53,545 nt of DNA from Candidatus Mediterraneibacter merdipullorum (GTDB lineage: Bacteria > Bacillota > Clostridia > Lachnospirales > Lachnospiraceae): contig DXAL01000026.1 of the NCBI GenBank assembly GCA_019117125.1, positions 1-53,545 on the forward strand. The letters are read 5' to 3'. Made by a program: the position numbers and the translations under genes. Each line of letters starts with the position of its first letter. The first letter of the stretch is position 1. Shown piece after piece: positions 52,591-53,545 of this stretch. The notes below the pieces were generated by a model, which saw nothing but the letters and a program-made list of their open reading frames with translations, made no database searches and was not told the origin of the DNA.

Positions 52591-53343
52591 ATGAATAATG
52601 AATATGACAATAAGAATTTTTTCGACGAATATGCAAAAATGCCCCGTAGTCGAGAAGGTCTAAGTGCTGCCGGAGAATGGCACCAATTGAAACCGTTATT
52701 TCCTTCGGTCAAAGGAAAAAAGATTCTTGATTTAGGTTGTGGTTATGGATGGCATTGCAAATTTGCGGCTGAACAGGGAGCTGCGCATGTATTGGGAATA
52801 GATTTAAGCAGTAAGATGATTGAAGAAGCAAAAAAGCGTAATGCAGGAGAACAAATAGAGTATCGTGTTTGTGGAATAGATGAATACGAATACCCAGAGA
52901 ATACATGGGATTGTGTTATCTCAAATCTGGCATTGCACTATATTGAAGATATAGAACTTATCTTCCAAAAAATTCATAGAACATTGAAACCAGATGGAAT
53001 ATTTCTCTTTAATATTGAACATCCCGTTTTTACTGCCGGAGTTGGACAAGACTGGATTTATACAGATGTAGGAACTCCAAAGTACTGGCCCATTGACAAT
53101 TACTTTTTCTCAGGGGAGCGAAAAACACATTTTTTAGGATGTGATGTAGTAAAGCAACACCACACACTTACGCAAATTATGATGGGGTTATTGAATAACA
53201 GTTTTGAACTTAAAGTGGTAGAAGAAGCAGAACCGCCGCAAGAAATGATGGATATTCCAGGCTTTCAAGATGAATTACGCCGTCCTATGATGCTGTTGGT
53301 AAAGTCAATCGCAAGAAAATCTATTATAAAAGAAAAATTATAA
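52591..53343 (+). CDS. Class I SAM-dependent methyltransferase
   Basis: The 250-residue product has a Methyltransf_11-type Rossmann fold: motif I ILDLGCGYG (45-53), Asp71 for ribose binding, NLALHYIEDI motif IV region and an FNIEHPVF motif near 140. The substrate is unknown. The gene is markedly more AT-rich than everything to its left and uses different codons, indicating acquisition by transfer. TCGGAGG precedes ATG 52591. Confidence 0.9.
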   Translation: MNNEYDNKNFFDEYAKMPRSREGLSAAGEWHQLKPLFPSVKGKKILDLGCGYGWHCKFAAEQGAAHVLGIDLSSKMIEEAKKRNAGEQIEYRVCGIDEYEYPENTWDCVISNLALHYIEDIELIFQKIHRTLKPDGIFLFNIEHPVFTAGVGQDWIYTDVGTPKYWPIDNYFFSGERKTHFLGCDVVKQHHTLTQIMMGLLNNSFELKVVEEAEPPQEMMDIPGFQDELRRPMMLLVKSIARKSIIKEKL

Positions 53344-53369
53344 TAAACTTAAGATTGTCATTAACACAT

Positions 53370-53528
53370 CGGGTCAACTTGCCCCGAACTTTTACAACTA
53401 AATACCCGCCGCCTACACAGCGGCACACCGAGCAGGAAATCTGAAAAAGGTCTCCTGCTTTTTTTCTGCCCAAAATGAGGTGGTAAAACGCCACCCCATC
53501 CACCAATTACCGAAAGGAGGGACACGAA
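53370..53528 (+). other. Hairpin-rich region, possible oriT of a mobilizable element
   Basis: Several inverted repeats lie before a relaxase-like start: CGGG/CCCG around 53370-53386, GCCGC-N7-GCGGC (53408-53424), a terminator (53431-53465) and GGTGG-N7-CCACC (53479-53495). This is the layout expected of an origin of transfer and relaxase promoter region. Confidence 0.4.
53431..53465 (+). terminator. Rho-independent terminator
   Basis: A 7-bp stem (AGCAGGA 53431-53437 with TCCTGCT 53453-53459) is followed by TTTTTTT. It may end the methyltransferase transcript. Confidence 0.75.
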
Positions 53529-53545
53529 ATGCCCTGTCCACACAA
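53529..53545 (+). CDS. Possible MobA/MobL relaxase, first residues only (3' partial)
   Basis: ATG 53529 preceded by AAAGGAGGG (spacing ~8) starts a frame reading MPCPH before the window ends. MobA/MobL-family relaxases of Firmicute mobilizable elements commonly begin this way. With only five residues the identification rests mainly on context (hairpins upstream, AT-rich shift). Confidence 0.4.

Overview
The window is a chromosomal segment of a GC-rich, endospore-forming Firmicute, most likely a Lachnospiraceae (Clostridium cluster XIVa) gut bacterium. The pointers are a complete spoIIIA operon, yqfC/yqfD, spoIVB and spo0A, a Bacillus-like gene order (spoIIIA ... asp23-nusB-xseA-xseB-ispA-dxs-tlyA-nadK-argR-recN-spoIVB-spo0A), a monomeric [FeFe] hydrogenase, a cobalamin-dependent methionine synthase with a detached reactivation protein, and family-typical small genes (DUF4250, DUF896, a BofC C-terminal-domain protein). 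Nearly everything is on the + strand; only a BlaI-type repressor is on the - strand.

Layout. 1-1500: 3' end of a repeat-rich surface protein with a transglutaminase-like C-terminus. 1610-5573: operon of a Fe-S aldo/keto reductase, a flavin reductase-like protein, a DUF89 phosphatase and pyrimidine-nucleoside phosphorylase. 5514-13310: yqfC-yqfD-phoH-ybeY, a SpoVB-type flippase, a BofC-like protein, DUF896, 5-formyl-THF cyclo-ligase, DUF4250 and miaB. 13319-18534: spoIIIAA-AH behind a probable sigma-E promoter. 18474-30406: prfC, asp23, nusB, xseAB, ispA, dxs, tlyA, nadK, argR, recN, spoIVB. 30408-31324: spo0A with two upstream 0A boxes. 31359-38557: glgA, metF, the MetH-reactivation protein, metH and the hydrogenase. 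38598-43205: alaS, rpsU (S21) and gdhA. 43239-51302: a yybP-ykoY Mn2+ riboswitch and its P-type ATPase, ftsH, a second (CtpE-like) P-type ATPase and a metallophosphoesterase. 51257-52347: orphan BlaI repressor and a GNAT acetyltransferase. 52350-53545: a strongly AT-rich stretch with a methyltransferase, ending in hairpins and the first codons of what looks like a MobA/MobL relaxase, so the window probably runs into a mobilizable element.

Themes. Sporulation dominates the left half: the SpoIIIA channel, SpoIVB protease, a BofC-like candidate regulator, a SpoVB-like flippase and the master regulator Spo0A. The right half deals with C1/methionine metabolism, H2 metabolism, nitrogen assimilation and metal transport. 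The most interesting regulatory pattern is a set of intergenic regions (before nusB and prfC, probably before yqfC, possibly before spoIVB) in which a Rho-independent terminator begins at or within a few bases of a promoter -10 element. Read-through RNA would carry the full hairpin, while RNA started at the local promoter would lack much of its 5' arm. No tRNA, rRNA or CRISPR array was seen. Many start codons were chosen from Shine-Dalgarno spacing rather than from the longest open frame, and these choices are noted in each entry.
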